Positions 1 through 14,568 of a stretch of 64,000 bases of DNA are shown here, piece after piece (positions within the stretch are counted from its first letter, which is position 1; the number at the start of each line of letters is the position of its first letter). This stretch comes from Temnothorax longispinosus. Taxonomy: Eukaryota; Arthropoda; Insecta; Hymenoptera; Formicidae. The position numbers were made by a program, and so were the translations under genes. The notes below the pieces were generated by a model, which was given only the letters and a program-made list of their open reading frames with translations, made no database searches and was not told the origin of the DNA. The stretch covers positions 3,658,001-3,722,000 of the forward strand of contig NC_092367.1 of the NCBI RefSeq assembly GCF_030848805.1, in the 5' to 3' direction.

Positions 1-168
1 GTTTCAGTTACCTTTCGTAAAATTTTACCAGTTATTAAATAACGCAAAGAAAACGCAATAAAAGTCGCAAGAATGTGTTCAAAAATCACACAATTAATGA
101 AGTATAACAAATTCTCGGATTACACTTAAATTTTCTTATAGAAAATAAGAAAGAAAACAGATATTTAC

Positions 169-339
169 CATAATGGCAATGAGATGTCTGTAGTCATAAG
201 GAAGCGGACCGTCGCCCCGAAGGATGAAATGCTGGGTCCGGAGGAAATGTTCCAGATACGATGGGTGCGAAGACATAACTCTCGAAACATGATCCAGCCT
301 GTTATTCTGTAGGAAAGCATCCATCAACAGGACATGAGT
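169..339 (-). CDS. Sesn: Sestrin, internal coding exon (partial gene)
   Basis: This 171-nt exon encodes 57 residues and starts and ends in phase 0. Sestrins are stress-induced regulators that bind GATOR2 and restrain TORC1, and their N-terminal half carries an alkylhydroperoxidase-like fold. The exon contains HPSYLEHFLRTQ followed by DGPLPYDYRHLIAIM. These match the Sestrin block HPxYxxxFxR...DGPL...RHYIAIM at the start of the N-terminal domain, and the upstream NNRLDHVSRVM matches GRVDNLAVVM of vertebrate SESN2. The acceptor reads TTGATTGTTACAG at 352-340 and the donor is GTAAAT at 168-163, both on the minus strand. The next residues in the family (AAARHQC) must lie on an exon left of base 1. 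His replaces the usual aromatic residue: the segment reads RHLIAIM where most family members have RHYIAIM. Open frame beyond the donor is intron read-through. Family identity is recognised by eye from remembered relatives; I am very confident of it. Confidence 0.92.
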
Positions 340-1551
340 CTGTAACAATCAAAACACATTGTTGTAAACAAAAGCGTCTCATAGTAAATTAGAGATACAT
401 GGACTCGACAAATGCAATAGCAATCGAACGAAAATTTCGAAATTTAAAATATACAGTCAAAAGTTCAAGAAATAATTCCAAGGAAACTAAATTTACTAAA
501 AATACTATTTTCATAGAACAACGCATTATTTCGCTCCTCAAAATCGTTGTATAGAACGATCACTATATTTGCCTGCCCCTCCTAGAAATGTATTCGGGTT
601 TCGAATACCTCTCCGTAGTTTTCAGGTAGAAAAATCTGCCTTTACGTTTAGTATCTACCCAATAATTGGCCAGCCCAATCATGTTGTTTGGTCCTAGACC
701 GTTATTTATACGCTCGGGCCTCGGTAAGTTTTCGGCGTTGGAAAGTACACAAGTCACGTTTTCACCTACGCGTCACATAACGGCACGAATCGATGCTTCA
801 TATAGCGCACAAAATATACACTATATATATTTCTCGCAGCGTGTATCGTCGCTTCGCCGATAAAGAGCGTTAATTATATTAGTACGCGCAAAGGGCGTTA
901 ATCGTTCGGTACGTTAATCGCGATATTAATTATGTAACCGCGTTTACGTGCTTACACGTGCGCAAACATGGAGGAGTGGGTTTCCGGGTCATCCGAAAGC
1001 GATCCACGCAATCAGGTGTTTGCATTGCATCATTGAATGGTGCGCGTCTTGCCTACTACTGATTAATACATCACCTCATGCTTTTGTGTACACGTCTCGC
1101 AAGAGATATGGGCATCTAGATAGATATCGGCATAAATTACAGTTCAGTACACTGGACACGCTACACAGAGTATCGCGCTTAATGACCGTGTTATACTCCG
1201 CAACGTGCGATTGCTCCTTAATCGATCGAGTAGAACAAACAGTATCACCGATGGAAATTATTATTTGCACGGTTAAGTTACAGGAACAGGCAGTTGCGAG
1301 AACCCGCTGTCGAGGAACGCGTAATTGATATCGTATTACGTTAAAAAAAAAGAATCGCGAATAACTTTTTGCGCACCCTGTCACGCGAGATTTTAAACTT
1401 CACAGATCAGACCATTGCCTATTACGATAATTCCGTACGCTTCCGGGTTTTTTTTTCCAGTATTTTCTAACTTCTTTTTTTCAGTAGTTCTAATACGCAA
1501 ACAATTGCCGATAGAATAATTTATCATTAGAAAATAAGCGAACGTGACTGT

Positions 1552-1569
1552 ACGTGACTCGAGTCACGT
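1552..1569. repeat. 18-bp perfect palindrome with TRE/CRE-like core
   Basis: ACGTGACTCGAGTCACGT reads the same on both strands. It contains TGACTCGAGTCA and two flanking CGTGAC half sites, and a further CGTGAC copy lies at 1543-1548. Such symmetry suits a homodimeric bZIP or bHLH factor. Binding is inferred only. Confidence 0.5.
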
Positions 1570-2187
1570 TTTACCGCGTAATGCAATTTACTAGATACGA
1601 GCTTGTTAATATTTATAGTTCCTGTTGTCAGTTTTTTTTTCTTGCGCTACCGATATTGAAATCAACTCATCCGTTATAAATATTCCGCCTGTCGGACTTA
1701 TTAGCCGAGCTTCCGCACCGGTCGGAAAAGTTCTGGTGATCGATCGATCGCTGACGCAATCACATTTAGGATCGTTTCAAGAAATGCGTCGGAGTAAACA
1801 GTAGGGTAAACAGTTCGTTCGTCATACATGTCGCGAGTTAGCGCACATGTCCGCAATTCGAAATGGCAATGGACTTCTCATGGAAGCCGATTAAATCAGC
1901 TTAAACAACGAATTCTTTGTCTCCCGTGCCGCGAGATTCGTTTCACGCAAATAAGTGAATTTTTTATTCGCCCCTGCAATCGCTCCTGCAACACCCCACC
2001 TCTTCCGCATACGTGTAAAAACTCCTTCGCGCAACGCACATTTCGGCTTTCTTACACAACACGTCTTGGCATGCAAAGAGGCAAGATATTGCAAGTGAAC
2101 TTGTAGTGACGGATTCACAATAAAATCAGCGAAACCAAACATCTGAACAACGATGCAGAAACTATTTAATACTATGCGAATTTTAAT

Positions 2188-2206
2188 GTATATATATATA
2201 TATATA
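2188..2206. repeat. (TA)n microsatellite
   Basis: About nine uninterrupted TA units. Sixty bases further on (2266-2295) a 10-bp unit of type GTTTCTCATC is repeated three times. Confidence 0.9.
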
Positions 2207-5200
2207 AGCGAGAATTTTTACAGAGAGAAGCGTAGATAACACTTGTTTTTCAGGAGAACCTCACAGTTTCTCAACGTTTCTCATCGTTTCTCATCGATAA
2301 CGAGTTTATTTCGTAAGTTGCATTACTTTCACGTATTAACCGTTTAGTCATTAAAGCACTACTAACACATCAATGCATTGTCTACGTGTTATCAATGTTT
2401 ATTAGTGGTATGAATATTTCCAGGAAATTATCTCATCGATACTTTTAGTATTGGTGACCAGTATTGTTCAGCTAACACTTATTCAAACGAAATGATAATA
2501 AGTATTATTTAAATAACTGCGGTTCAACTTGCGGTGTTATCGTCGCGAGCAGGCTGAAAGTAAGCAGTTATGACACGAGTCTACACAAATGCATAATTTG
2601 TGGTCGACCTTGTAATGGGTCGCTAACCTGTGTGTGCACGCGCACGTGCACGCACACGCACAAATATCGCGAGAGAGACTTTTCACTTGGGCGCCGCGCC
2701 GCGGCGGCTTTCGCCGAGGAATATTGAACATCCCACACCGGACATAACTTGCGCGAAGGCAAGTGGGACACGTCACGTTACGCATCACCCGTTATAAGTT
2801 ATAACTGTCGCGAGGAGAGAAAAAAGAGCCACATCGCGAATGATAACAGAACACCGTGTACGTGATGAAACGCGCCCGTCATGCCCCCGGCAGAAACGCG
2901 TTCACCTCGCCGCGACTCGTCGGAATCGTTATCATTCCTAATCAGATTACAATTGAAAAACACCACAGACGGTTACAGCAGACGTATTAACATACGCTTT
3001 CTTCGAACAATCGTCGACGCGGTCGATTTCATCGTGCGATATACCCAACGTAAATAAGTTTAAACAAAACGGGTTCGGGATAAATGCGCTTATCACGCTA
3101 AAATCATCGTCGCGGAATGATTAATCGGCAGCTTAAGAGAGCGCGCCTGCGGCTGATTATTATTATTATTGTACGTCCATTGATCATATGGAAAGGGTTT
3201 ACCCAATGATATATAGGATACCGGTTCTTGTGCATTAAAGTCAACCACTGAAATCGGTATAACCGAATTTTGCAGGATTCCTGTTTGAATGAGTATAGGT
3301 AGTCGATGAACACGCGAGTTGATAAATAAGGAAAGAAAGCGAAGAAATACGATTTTCCTCTTGAGGTCTTTGCGAAAATAAATGTCACACAACTGTCACT
3401 TTTGCAGAAATTATACCAATATATACTTAATTTCTTTATATATTCTATTTTATGATATAATTATGTCAAATTTACTTTTGCGAATCGCTTTTCTCCCCAA
3501 TTTTCGGGCTCGGAATTGAGTTTATTTTTGGCATAATTGCGGAAGCAACCCCGCAAGGGAGTTTCGGCCCATTTTCTGATAATATCGCGACTAAATCGAC
3601 CAGGCGGTGACACGTGGGGGCTCGATTACAGATAGACGAAAGTACATTTAATAACCGAAAGACTCATTAAGGAAGCTGGTTCTCGAATTGATCGATCTAT
3701 TATTAAACGACGGCCGGCGTTCGTTACCCAGAGAGGTCGGGTCGACGGAAATAACAAATTACTTAATGTCAGTTACCCGGCGTGATAGCCCGAAGATCGA
3801 GAGAGTAGTCCAAGCACTCGGGAAAATTTATATACTCGATACTTTTCGACAAGGCCTCGAAGGTCGCTCGAGGATATCTATCCTCCTCTTCAGGAGAAAA
3901 AGATCTTTGAGAGAAATCCGTACGTCTGATTAATTAGTTCGTGAATCATCAGATCGAATGTTTGTCCAGAGACATATTTCAACTGATCACATTACATTTT
4001 ATTAGCTATTTTATGAATATATTCCTTGCGCAATCGTCGCAAGAAACGCACGCAAAACGATATTAATATTAATACCGACGATTATCCAACATTCATCATT
4101 TCGCTACGTAAACATCCGCTTGATGGCTTATTCTTGAGTCGGTATTTTTCTGACTCTGCAGTGTTACGTTAGCGAATGTAAAAAAAAAAAAACCAGCGAA
4201 CAACCATCTAACATACGTCTGAGATACGACTCTCGACAATCGACGATAGTCATTAACTGTTAAATGCTGGGCATGATGCGAGACAAGTCGTTAAGTTGTT
4301 TTCAACATCGCTCTATTTTTGCAGCGTATTTTTTTACCGCTAAATTAGCTATTAGATATACATCGTGCGAACTTTCAGGGACTCCGCGGAATTGCCATTT
4401 TATCCCGCAACCTAACGAGAACAGTTTCATTAATGAAGTTATTTGTATGCACACAAGCTACTCGAATATTATTCTTATATTTTCTTACATTTTCTCACAA
4501 TTTTCCCGTCACGATCCCAAGGTAGCTTGCGATTCAACCCGACATAATTTCAACCAGTTTCATTTCCGAGACAATAGATATGCGGAAATGATCCTTATTA
4601 CGAAAACGCGCTGTCATTAGCATAATTTTCCTCTGCATATCTCTGGCTGTAGAAAATGAGTTCATCAAAAATCGTGACATTTCAATTCTCAAGATGAAGA
4701 TTGAAAAGCATCTACGATACCTATATATATTAAACATGTATATTAAATAAAAACATATATTACCTTGACCAATCATCCAATGTGTTTTTTTTTGTTTTTG
4801 TTTAATATATATTACTAAAAAAACATCGGACGATTGTTCGAGGCAAAGTGAGTCGCGGATTAGGCGAAACTCGTCTTACGAAAATAGTCAGCTACATCAC
4901 AGGCGTATATAGTTAGGTATTACTCAATTGACTCTCATACACGCGATTTGGCAAGCCACACGTCTCTTGCCCCGACGCGAGACCCTCGGAAAGCGCAGCC
5001 AGCGCGGCAGACCTTTACCTCTCCTTCCGAGAACCCTTTTTCTCTTGGCGGCGATTCCTGGCGATCAGCCCGAGACTCGCTGAGACTTCGTGGCGAGTTC
5101 TTTTCAGCGAGACTCCCTCAACCCTCCTCACTATTCGCTCTTAGAAGCGAAATTTCACGTCACGTCGAGAGATTTTCCCTCGCCAAGTACGCGCACGTTG

Positions 5201-7920
5201 CGATCGGACGTTGCTCATCTTGCCGGCCGCGTGACCATATTTGTCCGTACGTGACTAAGACAATAGGAAAGAGAGCACCCGCAGTTTCTAGAAAGAGAAC
5301 GACTGGTCGCTCTGGCGTCGAATCGTGCTACGGTCCCCAAAAGTCGTTTCATGAATGAAGGCTAAAAAATTATGCACGGCTCCTGTATATATCAACGATA
5401 CGATGGTTTCCTTTCAGACAGAAATTATAGAAAGAAGAACGTAAATTTTATATACAACGTAGCACAAATCTCCCTTGTTATTCATTCAGGAGCACGCAAT
5501 CGCTCCAGCTGCTCTAACATCTAGCAAAATTCGCGTCTTATGCCGTTCAGTATATTCGGTTCTTATTGGAATCGCACATGTCTTGACAGTCGCTTCATAA
5601 ACAGACGATGAATGGCGATATGTAAGACAGTGCATCTCCTCCTTCTGCATTCGTATTATATCGTTATTGCGATATCCATACTTTATGCTCGGCTTGCCGC
5701 GTCGCGACTCGCGCGCGTCTCTCGTAACGCAGGACAATGCACGATAAACGAATATTTATTTCCATAATGATACATTAAACGCTATTGTCCATTATCAGCC
5801 ACGACAATAATTATTGGAACAAAGCCGCGTAAATTATGTATGCGACATACTAAGGACATATAGCGTGAAAATATGCGGCGACGTCGTGACCAAAAAAAAA
5901 ATTGAAAATTTTATCGTCATTAACAATGAAAATGACGGTAAATATATGTTCAGGATCTTCTCAAAGGGACAATAATTTATTAAAAGGAGGCTTTTTTGGA
6001 ACGCATAATTCTAAGATAGTAATAAATATGCGCAAAAAAATTGCGCGCCCTATTACAACTTCTTAGATGGCAAACAGTTTTTTTACTTTATCGAGAAATT
6101 AACAATTTGCGTTGCATAAAAAATCCAAGATAAAATACGGCCTTCTAAAAGCCCCTAAGAGCTCGCCCATTATGAGCCATTAAATGAGAAAAGCATAGTC
6201 GTAAAGTTGGAGATCTGGGGAAATTATCAGAGACGTTAAAGGAAATTTATCCGCGATAAAAAGTTAGGAAGCCTTGTCTTACAATTTTACGTGATATAAG
6301 ATTGATAAAGATAAGATACTCGATGAATATATTAATATATATTTTCCGTAGGAACTGTGGGACCCCGATACCAACTCCACAATACCGGCGGCTCACTGTT
6401 TCCTGGCTGGAAGCATAATACATCGTTTCGATGCAGAAAGCCGGACTTCTTTAGAATTCCACGCCGTTCCTTCGGATAGAAATCCGGTATAGTTGCTCGC
6501 GCGCGAGTCTCGCGTGAGGATTGTTCGGTGAACCTTATTGGCGAATTTCGCAACGACGCGACGTAACGACGGAAAATTATAATTCATATGCCAAGTTCAT
6601 ATGGAAAAGTACACGGTGCACCACCGCAGCGAAATTACAGTGCAAATTGCACACGTAGAATAATAATGCTGCACAGTTCAGAAAGTACGAGTTTCGTACT
6701 ACTGTTAATATACGGAATCGCGCGTATCGGATTAAAGTTTTCGCGCACGTAGATTTTTAACGATATTAACCCGCGCGCGCGATCGAAAATTTTGGATCGT
6801 CGGTCCTATTGCCCTATAGGCGACACATGCCGCAATATTCTATAATTGAGATAGCTTTTAGTTGGCGCCGCAAGCCCGCGGCGCGGCGGTTGTATTTTGG
6901 ACAGAATCTCACGGCTGCACCAGGCTGCGCAGCGCGTGCAGCGTAAACAAGATTAAGTAAATGACGCTCGTAGCATGATTCCACGTGGGCGCGATCTCGT
7001 ACTCCACGAGGAGAAAAAAAGAAGAGGAGGAAGAAGAAAACGCTATGCGCGCGTCATTTATCGCGAGATCGTGCGAATAAACACCGAGAATCGTATGTTT
7101 GTCATACTCCAAACGTCTCAAGACGCGAATGACGTGCTCCGTCGCGTATCTACACAAACACGAGGCCTTGCCAATCGCATCGCTATATTTACGTGGCCTT
7201 TTTATTCACGCGGTTATTTACCACGCGAACTTAGCATTTCGCTTCGATTGCCGCAACGGCGAAGCAAAGTGCAGTGGAACGTCATTGGACACAGTCGTCA
7301 AAACACGTTAAGTCCATCTTCAGAACAGGTAACGATACCGGGCAAGAGTCTTGAGAAGATTGACGTCAATCAAATGATAAAGAATAATGGTAATTTCAAT
7401 TATTAATTAGTGCATTGAAATATGAAAACACCGTAATAATGCCAAACGTAGACAGGAGTTTGTCGCAAATCTCACAAAGCACCCTGTGTACAAATCCAAC
7501 GGCACTACCGTGTAATATTGGTTCACGTCACGAGTGACCATTAGCTTAATTTTAAAACGCTTTATATATGTTATACACGGCCCTCATCCGCTTGCCTTCA
7601 ATTGCCATAATTTTACCGACTATTCTATATGGTCCATTAATCAACTGTGGTTGTCAGCGGAGGCTGATCATGTACACGAATACGGTTTGATTATATCGGT
7701 GATGGGCGGGGCACAGGAGAGGGACAATAATCTCCGTAATAACTGGCAAATACTTTCAAAGTCGCGCCGGAATCGCCGCGTTATTACGAAATTATTTAAC
7801 GATCGCTGGCAGATGGAAATTATCTTGTCGAGAGATGCGATGTCACAAATAACAAGAAAAAAATAACGCGTCACCGAATGGGCGTATTGTCACGCTGTGT
7901 GAGTCACGCGGTATTTTCCT

Positions 7921-7956
7921 AATCAAGTTTCCAATCAAGTTTCTAATCAAGTCACA
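7921..7956. repeat. 12-bp unit repeated three times
   Basis: AATCAAGTTTCC is followed by AATCAAGTTTCT and AATCAAGTCACA. The first two copies differ at one base and the third is diverged at its end. No function is apparent. Confidence 0.8.
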
Positions 7957-9960
7957 CCACCTGGATTTTATCTTTTGCAGCACACAAGCTACAAATATAA
8001 AGCGACAAAATAATTAATTATTTAATGGTCTTTCAACAAGCCTCTCGTTAGTTGATCGTTAATCATTAGTCAATCTTTTTTTTTTTTAAAGTAAGCAACA
8101 TATTTTCTTATTGATAAATCTTATAAAGTGAGTAGTTGTTGCCTCTCTATATTTATCTAGGTCTATTCATATCTTATCAGAATTTAACCAATACCATCAA
8201 TGTCAGTTTTATCAGTTTCCGCGAGAAGTCCCGTCCGTGGCACGCTTACGCCTTTCACCATGATCTGCAATTGTTAAAACTGAAAGATGCCTTTATTATG
8301 CAACGCGAGTCAACGAGTCCTTTCAAGACGGCTCCCTAGGCCGCGACCGCCGCGACCGCGCTACTTACACGCCCTATTACGATTCAATGGGACCCCGAGT
8401 AACTTCGTTAAGCGCGATAAAACGCGCCGTATGGCAAACTGTGCGCCGTTTATTTTATCATCGAATTCGCGCGATGGCGCGTTCCAGATCCAGGTGAACA
8501 AAGGGGCTATTAGCCTCGCGATTTATCCACGCTCCGCTTTGTTGTCCGGTAATTGACGCTGTTCCGAACGCGAACGCGAGCGGACTCCGTTATAAGAAAC
8601 CCGCCGTCGTCGACCCGCGCCCAGGCGCACGCACGTTTCATGCCGTCGGTTTCTGCTTTGGAGGGTTACCAGCCCTTCGCCACCCATTTCGACGCTAACG
8701 AAGTTGTTCCCAAGACAATACGGACAGAGTTATTCGCAAAATTTCGCGCAAATTGCCGCCGTAATGCCAAACTCGCGTCCATATGGCCCTCCTTTGTCCC
8801 CTTTAGTCCTCGTACAAAGACTCGGCCCAGATTTCGTATTAATAGCTCCCCTCGGCATGCACGAATGTCGAGCTAACTAATATGTATCTGATAAAAAGCT
8901 TAATTACCTTATTGTTACACTATTCAGAATGTGATACGATATTACACGTGTTTGCGAATGTTATTTTTCTTACAACTAAAAAGGACAATTTTGCAAAAAT
9001 TAGAGAACAGAGTGGCAGAAATGCGTGTAACAATTACGCATTTCTTTTATAAATGCGCAGGATATAATTTTGAAAAAGCTTAATTGCACGCTCCAAAGTA
9101 TACCAGGTTTAATTATTACATGCTACGATGACTAACGAACCTGGAATAAAAAAAAACATCGTCAAAAAGCTTGAAGTATGCCTTTTCGTCTCGTTCGCTG
9201 CGAACAACTCGCGCTGTTTCAGAAAAACAGCGGTCTCCAATGAGAGGGTTCAAAGGGAGAACGGAGAACTCCAACAACGTCGTTGCTCGCCAGATGTTGA
9301 CTGGACGAAAATGAAACAGTCGTAAAAATCGTGCCTCGTGTACCGACACATCGCGTGTGACGACACTGACGACCCGTATTCGGATTCGTATCGCCTCGCG
9401 CGCGTTCTTCGAGGAGGTTTGGAAAACCTGACCCAATTTCGTAGCCCGGCGCCGTCAATTATCGCCACACGTGCGGCCGCGCAGCACTTCGCAACTCTCG
9501 TCACGTTGGCCGGGGCTAAAGTCGTATTCCCGCCACGTTTAAGCATCAAATGTAACGTTAAACCTCAATTTACATTAAACACACAGGATTAATCGATGAG
9601 CGACGTTGCTCGTTCTCCGACCGGATGTAAGAAGAAACGGCGCTCTGGTGCATGTGAAGGTGAAGACCGATTACGTAATCGAGATTGAAAGTGAACATTA
9701 GAGTCTCGTCGAAGTAAGCCGAAAGACGCTAATGTGAGGTGCTGGGCTGAGGTTTCGCCACGCGGACGTGATCCTTGTTTAGCGTACACATGTTGTCGGA
9801 AGTCGTATATTTTTCCGACGGTTTCGCGTCGCGGAGCAGGCGAGAGGACGAGAAACGCGACAAACAGCAGCGACAGGTGGGGCGGCGACGCTTGTTTAAA
9901 AGTCGATTCGATTGTTCGGTCATGCGTGCCCGGTTTCGCAAGGCGGAGAGGCAGAGAGGC

Positions 9961-9979
9961 AGAGAGAGAGAGAGAGAGA
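9961..9979. repeat. (AG)n microsatellite in a longer GA-rich tract
   Basis: The pure AG run lies inside a purine-rich stretch from about 9949 to 10023. The tract produces low-complexity arginine/glutamate or serine/leucine frames on the two strands, which are not genes. Confidence 0.9.
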
Positions 9980-12284
9980 TAGAGAGATACGACGAAGGAA
10001 AAGGGAGAGAGAAAGGGAGAGATTCTGACATCCCCGCTTAGGACGCATGAAATGAAAATTTTATCGATCGCCGGGAGATATCCCTCTAGCCTGAGCGTAA
10101 ATTGTGACGCCGCCGTGTAGAAAAGCTTTATACACAGAGCCTCTGCCTCCGGAGCCTTCGCCGGAGTAAATCGGGACGGTAACTCTGCGCACCAAGTACT
10201 AAGGATGAGAAAAATATGATCCCGGGTGAGCTTTATAAAATTCCCCGCATGAATATTTAGCAGCGTATTTCAGCGCTGCTGCGAGATGCTATACGTAATG
10301 AATAAAATAAAAATATTCATATTATTTTTTCCGCGGTTTTAAACGGCAAAAAGAAACCGACTGTCGCTCGTGTAACGGCGTCAAATCGACATTGCGATCA
10401 GAAATCGCTCCGACATTCCCGGATATGATACGCAGATAAAAATATTTTCGGCAGAAATGTCTCCCGCGCGCGACAATACTTCCCGAATACATATATCTGT
10501 CTTACAACAGTCTCGAATAAAAATACTTTCTCACGCTATATACACGCGACGTTTCGCAGTTATTGACTCCGTTTTTTTTTCGCTCGGCACCCTATGTTCA
10601 TAAAAAGTTGAGCCGGCCTGAGCAGATTACCATAATTTCCCTTGGCTTTCTTGTGCGGGAACACCGAAGCGACTTCGTCGCGCTCTCATTAATTGTTTGA
10701 GCCTTGTTTCACCATCGGGCAAAATCTTTTCATTATCCCGTAGCGGACTATAAGCGTCACGAAATAATTGCAAAAATAAACCTCCAAGCCGACGCTACGA
10801 TCGCGCGGCACTAACTGGGAGTCGGGAAGAAAAAGAAAAAAAAAGAAAAAAGAAGAAGAAGAAGAAGAGTGGAGACGTCCGAGAGGGATTTACGCGACGT
10901 CCACGGTCGAGAAGCCGATTATTGGGAAGAAGGCCTTGTGCTACATTGTGTATCGCGTATATCACTCCCACACGACATGTATCGTCGCACAGCAGCACCG
11001 AACTTCTTTTCACCTAACAGCAGCACTACGAACGTTGGCATTAGCAGAGAGAAGGTCATTATCCTCTTACGCAACGATCATAGAAAATATCTCCTATTAA
11101 ATTAAGCCTTGCGTGTTGTATTTCATATCGCGAGCAGAGAAGAGCTTTGCGTTAAAAAGTCTTATTGATAATATCGGATAATATAATATAATTTAATGAT
11201 TTAATAATTGATATTTAATATAATAGTATAATTTATTATCAATTAAATTAAAATTACATTTGAACTAAAATTTTCACGACAGACTCTATTATGCATAGCT
11301 CGCCGTTAGATAAAGGAATCGAACATTTAGTGGAGAAAGTTTGATTGAATCGCGACTATCGGCGGTACTTCAACTTCAATACTTCAGCTTCTCAACGCCC
11401 GACAGACACGCCCGATTTCATCGACTGCTATATCGTAGAGCGAAATGAGAGAGCCAGCCCGACGGTATCGGTTAAATTTATTCGCGCCGTTTGCGAAATC
11501 GAGCGCGAGGCGGACGGCCAATGCGAACGGCGGGTATTATCGTAATATCCGAAACGAGTAAAATATGCGTGAAGTGCCGTTGAATTCGATATAGGAAGCG
11601 AAACCCGAATTGACGTTATGAGAAGCAGCGATATAACGTTAACTCGCCGGCTAAATTGTAATCGCATAAAATGCAAAACAGTTGTCCGAATGACGTTATT
11701 TTACACCGACGTGAATTGCTGCGCCGCGTATATTATATCGACAATCGTCTCTAGCTTCAGCGATTATGAAATGCAGCAATTTATTTTTCGTTTAACGACA
11801 CCCATAGGGATTATTAAAGTGACAGGGATTATTTATTACGCGTGTTTTGTATTGGAAATAAAAAGCTCGAAAGAAGTAAATTAAAGTGTAAAAAATTTTA
11901 CTTTTTTCTTCGACGCAACCAACACGTAATCCGGCGTTGCCTAATAATATCCAGTTCTTCGAGAGATGTTCTAAAAACTTTTAATATCGTTTACATCGCA
12001 AAGAACTTATTCCTACAAATTATACTCATTTCGCCTTTCGAAAAGTGTTGCGTACAGAACTGTCGTAAGAGAACGAACATGAAAAGAGGAGTTAATGGCA
12101 GTCGATTCGTGAAATCGGGCGGCCGTTAATGACGGTAATAATCAGTACGGAGAAGTAACTCCATCGAAGATATGGAGCAACGTGCCAATTACGTGCGGGG
12201 GCATAAGCGAGAATTAAAGTAGCATAAAGAAGCGATGAGTTTTTACTGCCTTGCTACGTGACTAAAAAGGAGAAGAACGAACGA

Positions 12285-12287
<3 letters not shown>

Positions 12288-12324
<37 letters not shown>
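12288..12324. repeat. (GA)n microsatellite, 37 bp
   Basis: Uninterrupted GA repeat flanked by GA-rich sequence; among the longest pure dinucleotide tracts in the window. Confidence 0.95.
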
Positions 12325-12329
<5 letters not shown>

Positions 12330-14550
12330 AAGGAGGCAGAAGTGTCGTAAGAAGCGGAAGGGAATGATAGAATGTGATGTCGCGCATCGCCACCCACGCG
12401 GGGTACTAATTGCAATCTACCGCGATACGGCTTAATTAAGATCAACAATTAAGCGGACGGTGTTGGGCACTCGCGCCCGCCGTGTCCGACAATTGGACGT
12501 ATCCAACAATTAGCGGCTGTTCTCTCTTTACCTTGTCCGACCCTCCCCACGTTTCCCACAGACTAGATTAGTCTGCCGATTAGCCTGCCACACGATCCGA
12601 ACGATACGAATGTATGCGCCGACGTAGTATGCATAACAATGCAAACCGCGATATGAGCGCCGGGCTCGCGTGTCTGCTGCGAGCAGATGCACAGGGTGTT
12701 CCGAAATTCGCGACGTATGAAGCGATTTAAGATCTCTCGCGAAGTAACACGTTTCTCGTACCGGACCACTAAATTGCTTCCCCTTCTATTCTTGTTAATA
12801 CTCGATTTCTAGAACTGTATGTGACGATTGTACCAGCGCGCACACACGCGCGTACTCGACGGCCGTTTCTAATTAGCCGTTATTACGGGTGTGTCGGTTG
12901 TTACACCGGTCGGTAAATCGAAATGTCATAGAGATACCTCGATATTGGCATCTCATTGCTGCAACCAGCGTGCAATGCCTTATCGCGCACTCAAGTGCAA
13001 AAGCGGTAAGCAAGATGTTTCGTTTCAAATATCGTTCCGCGTAATTAGAATTGCTGTAAAATAACCAATTCCCTTAATAAAAGAGAAAGTCTTGATTCCA
13101 AACTAAAAGCATGAAGCAAAAAGTATATTTTGTATCTTCCACGAATAACCTTTCGCCTTTATTACAAAATAACCAGTATATACCACAGGTATATTTACTC
13201 GTAAATTTCATTAATACCAGAAATATTATTATATTTGTATTTAGCAATGCAGTAATATTATCCAGAATTATATATCGTGTAATAAATGCGAGTTTCATTT
13301 CGCAATATTTTCTGGAAGCGCTTTACCTCCTAAAACAAACGTCTCGACTTCATTTTTCGAAGCGTTCGCTTCGATAGATAAGAGCGGAAGCAATTGCTTT
13401 ATTTCATGTGGCTCACGCGCGCGCACGTAGTCTCCAAGCCCCGTCGTTTGGAATGTTATCAGAACGACTGTAATAGACAGATCTATTAGAAACGAATCAA
13501 CTTTATTCAAGTAAAACCCCTTGCTTTATCACTACAATATTATAGAGAAATGATTTGACAAAATGAGCTCTCAATATATTACGTTCATTAACGACGTACA
13601 AATTCATATAATATTAAAATATACCACGAGACTCTCGATCGTACATCTTTTCACCGGGTATATATGTCTGCGGTCGAATTATGTCTATTTCATCATATCC
13701 ATTTGCGAGGTCGCTGATCTCGCTTATATAACGATACGAAAAAAGAAAGACAAACTGCATCTTGGACAACCGAGACATTCCGCGGTCATCGACATTTTTT
13801 TTTCAGAACGTGTTTGCCACGATTGTGATAACGTTTACTTTTCAACGTCGCTTATCGGGGAGTAAGCCGGGAAGCATTATATTATTGCAAAACGATAAAA
13901 ATTTTATATATCGGGTGTTTCGCGCCGCATCGCGTCAATATGTACGTAAGAAAGTGCCTTATATTGACCTGTGTGAAATCGCGCGCTCACCGTTTTATTG
14001 CGCGTCAACGTCACGTTACATCGCGGAGGCGGAGAAATATCCCGCTGTATAATGCCTAAAATATATATCCTACTTCTTCGCTGCTACTTATACGAGGATA
14101 CAATTTCCCCGCATCCTTTTAAGCGAAACGATCAAGCGACCCGACGCTGCGCCCGACCGGCATGACAGTGCGCCGCGGGTTATGGCACTTGTTTGCCTGG
14201 CCTAAAACAACACGTCTTCTCCGCCTGTGAGCAAGAGTGTGCTCGCCGGAGTGTGCCGGCCGGTCTCTCTTATCACACACGCGCGTGCATATTCGCGCGC
14301 GCGCGTGCATATCGCGCGTGTGCGTGCGAAATAAGGCGCGCGCGAGCGTCGGGCATCAAGGCTCACGCATGAACCTCCGGGAGCCTGGCCAACCCGGCAA
14401 TTTTACTTGAGCCGCGATTAACGCAAAACACCCCGCTGAATCGCAAAGAGCTAAATGGCATGAAATGATGTATTAACGCGTACTTTGTGCGTAACACGCA
14501 AACGAAATGATTTATCGAATATACACGGGCTAAAATTAGATGAGTAAATA

Positions 14551-14568
14551 CTCTCTCTCTCTCTCTCT
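14551..14568. repeat. (CT)9 microsatellite
   Basis: Pure CT run. About 250 bp to the left (14276-14332) is an alternating purine-pyrimidine CG/CA-rich stretch of the kind that can adopt Z-DNA. Confidence 0.9.
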
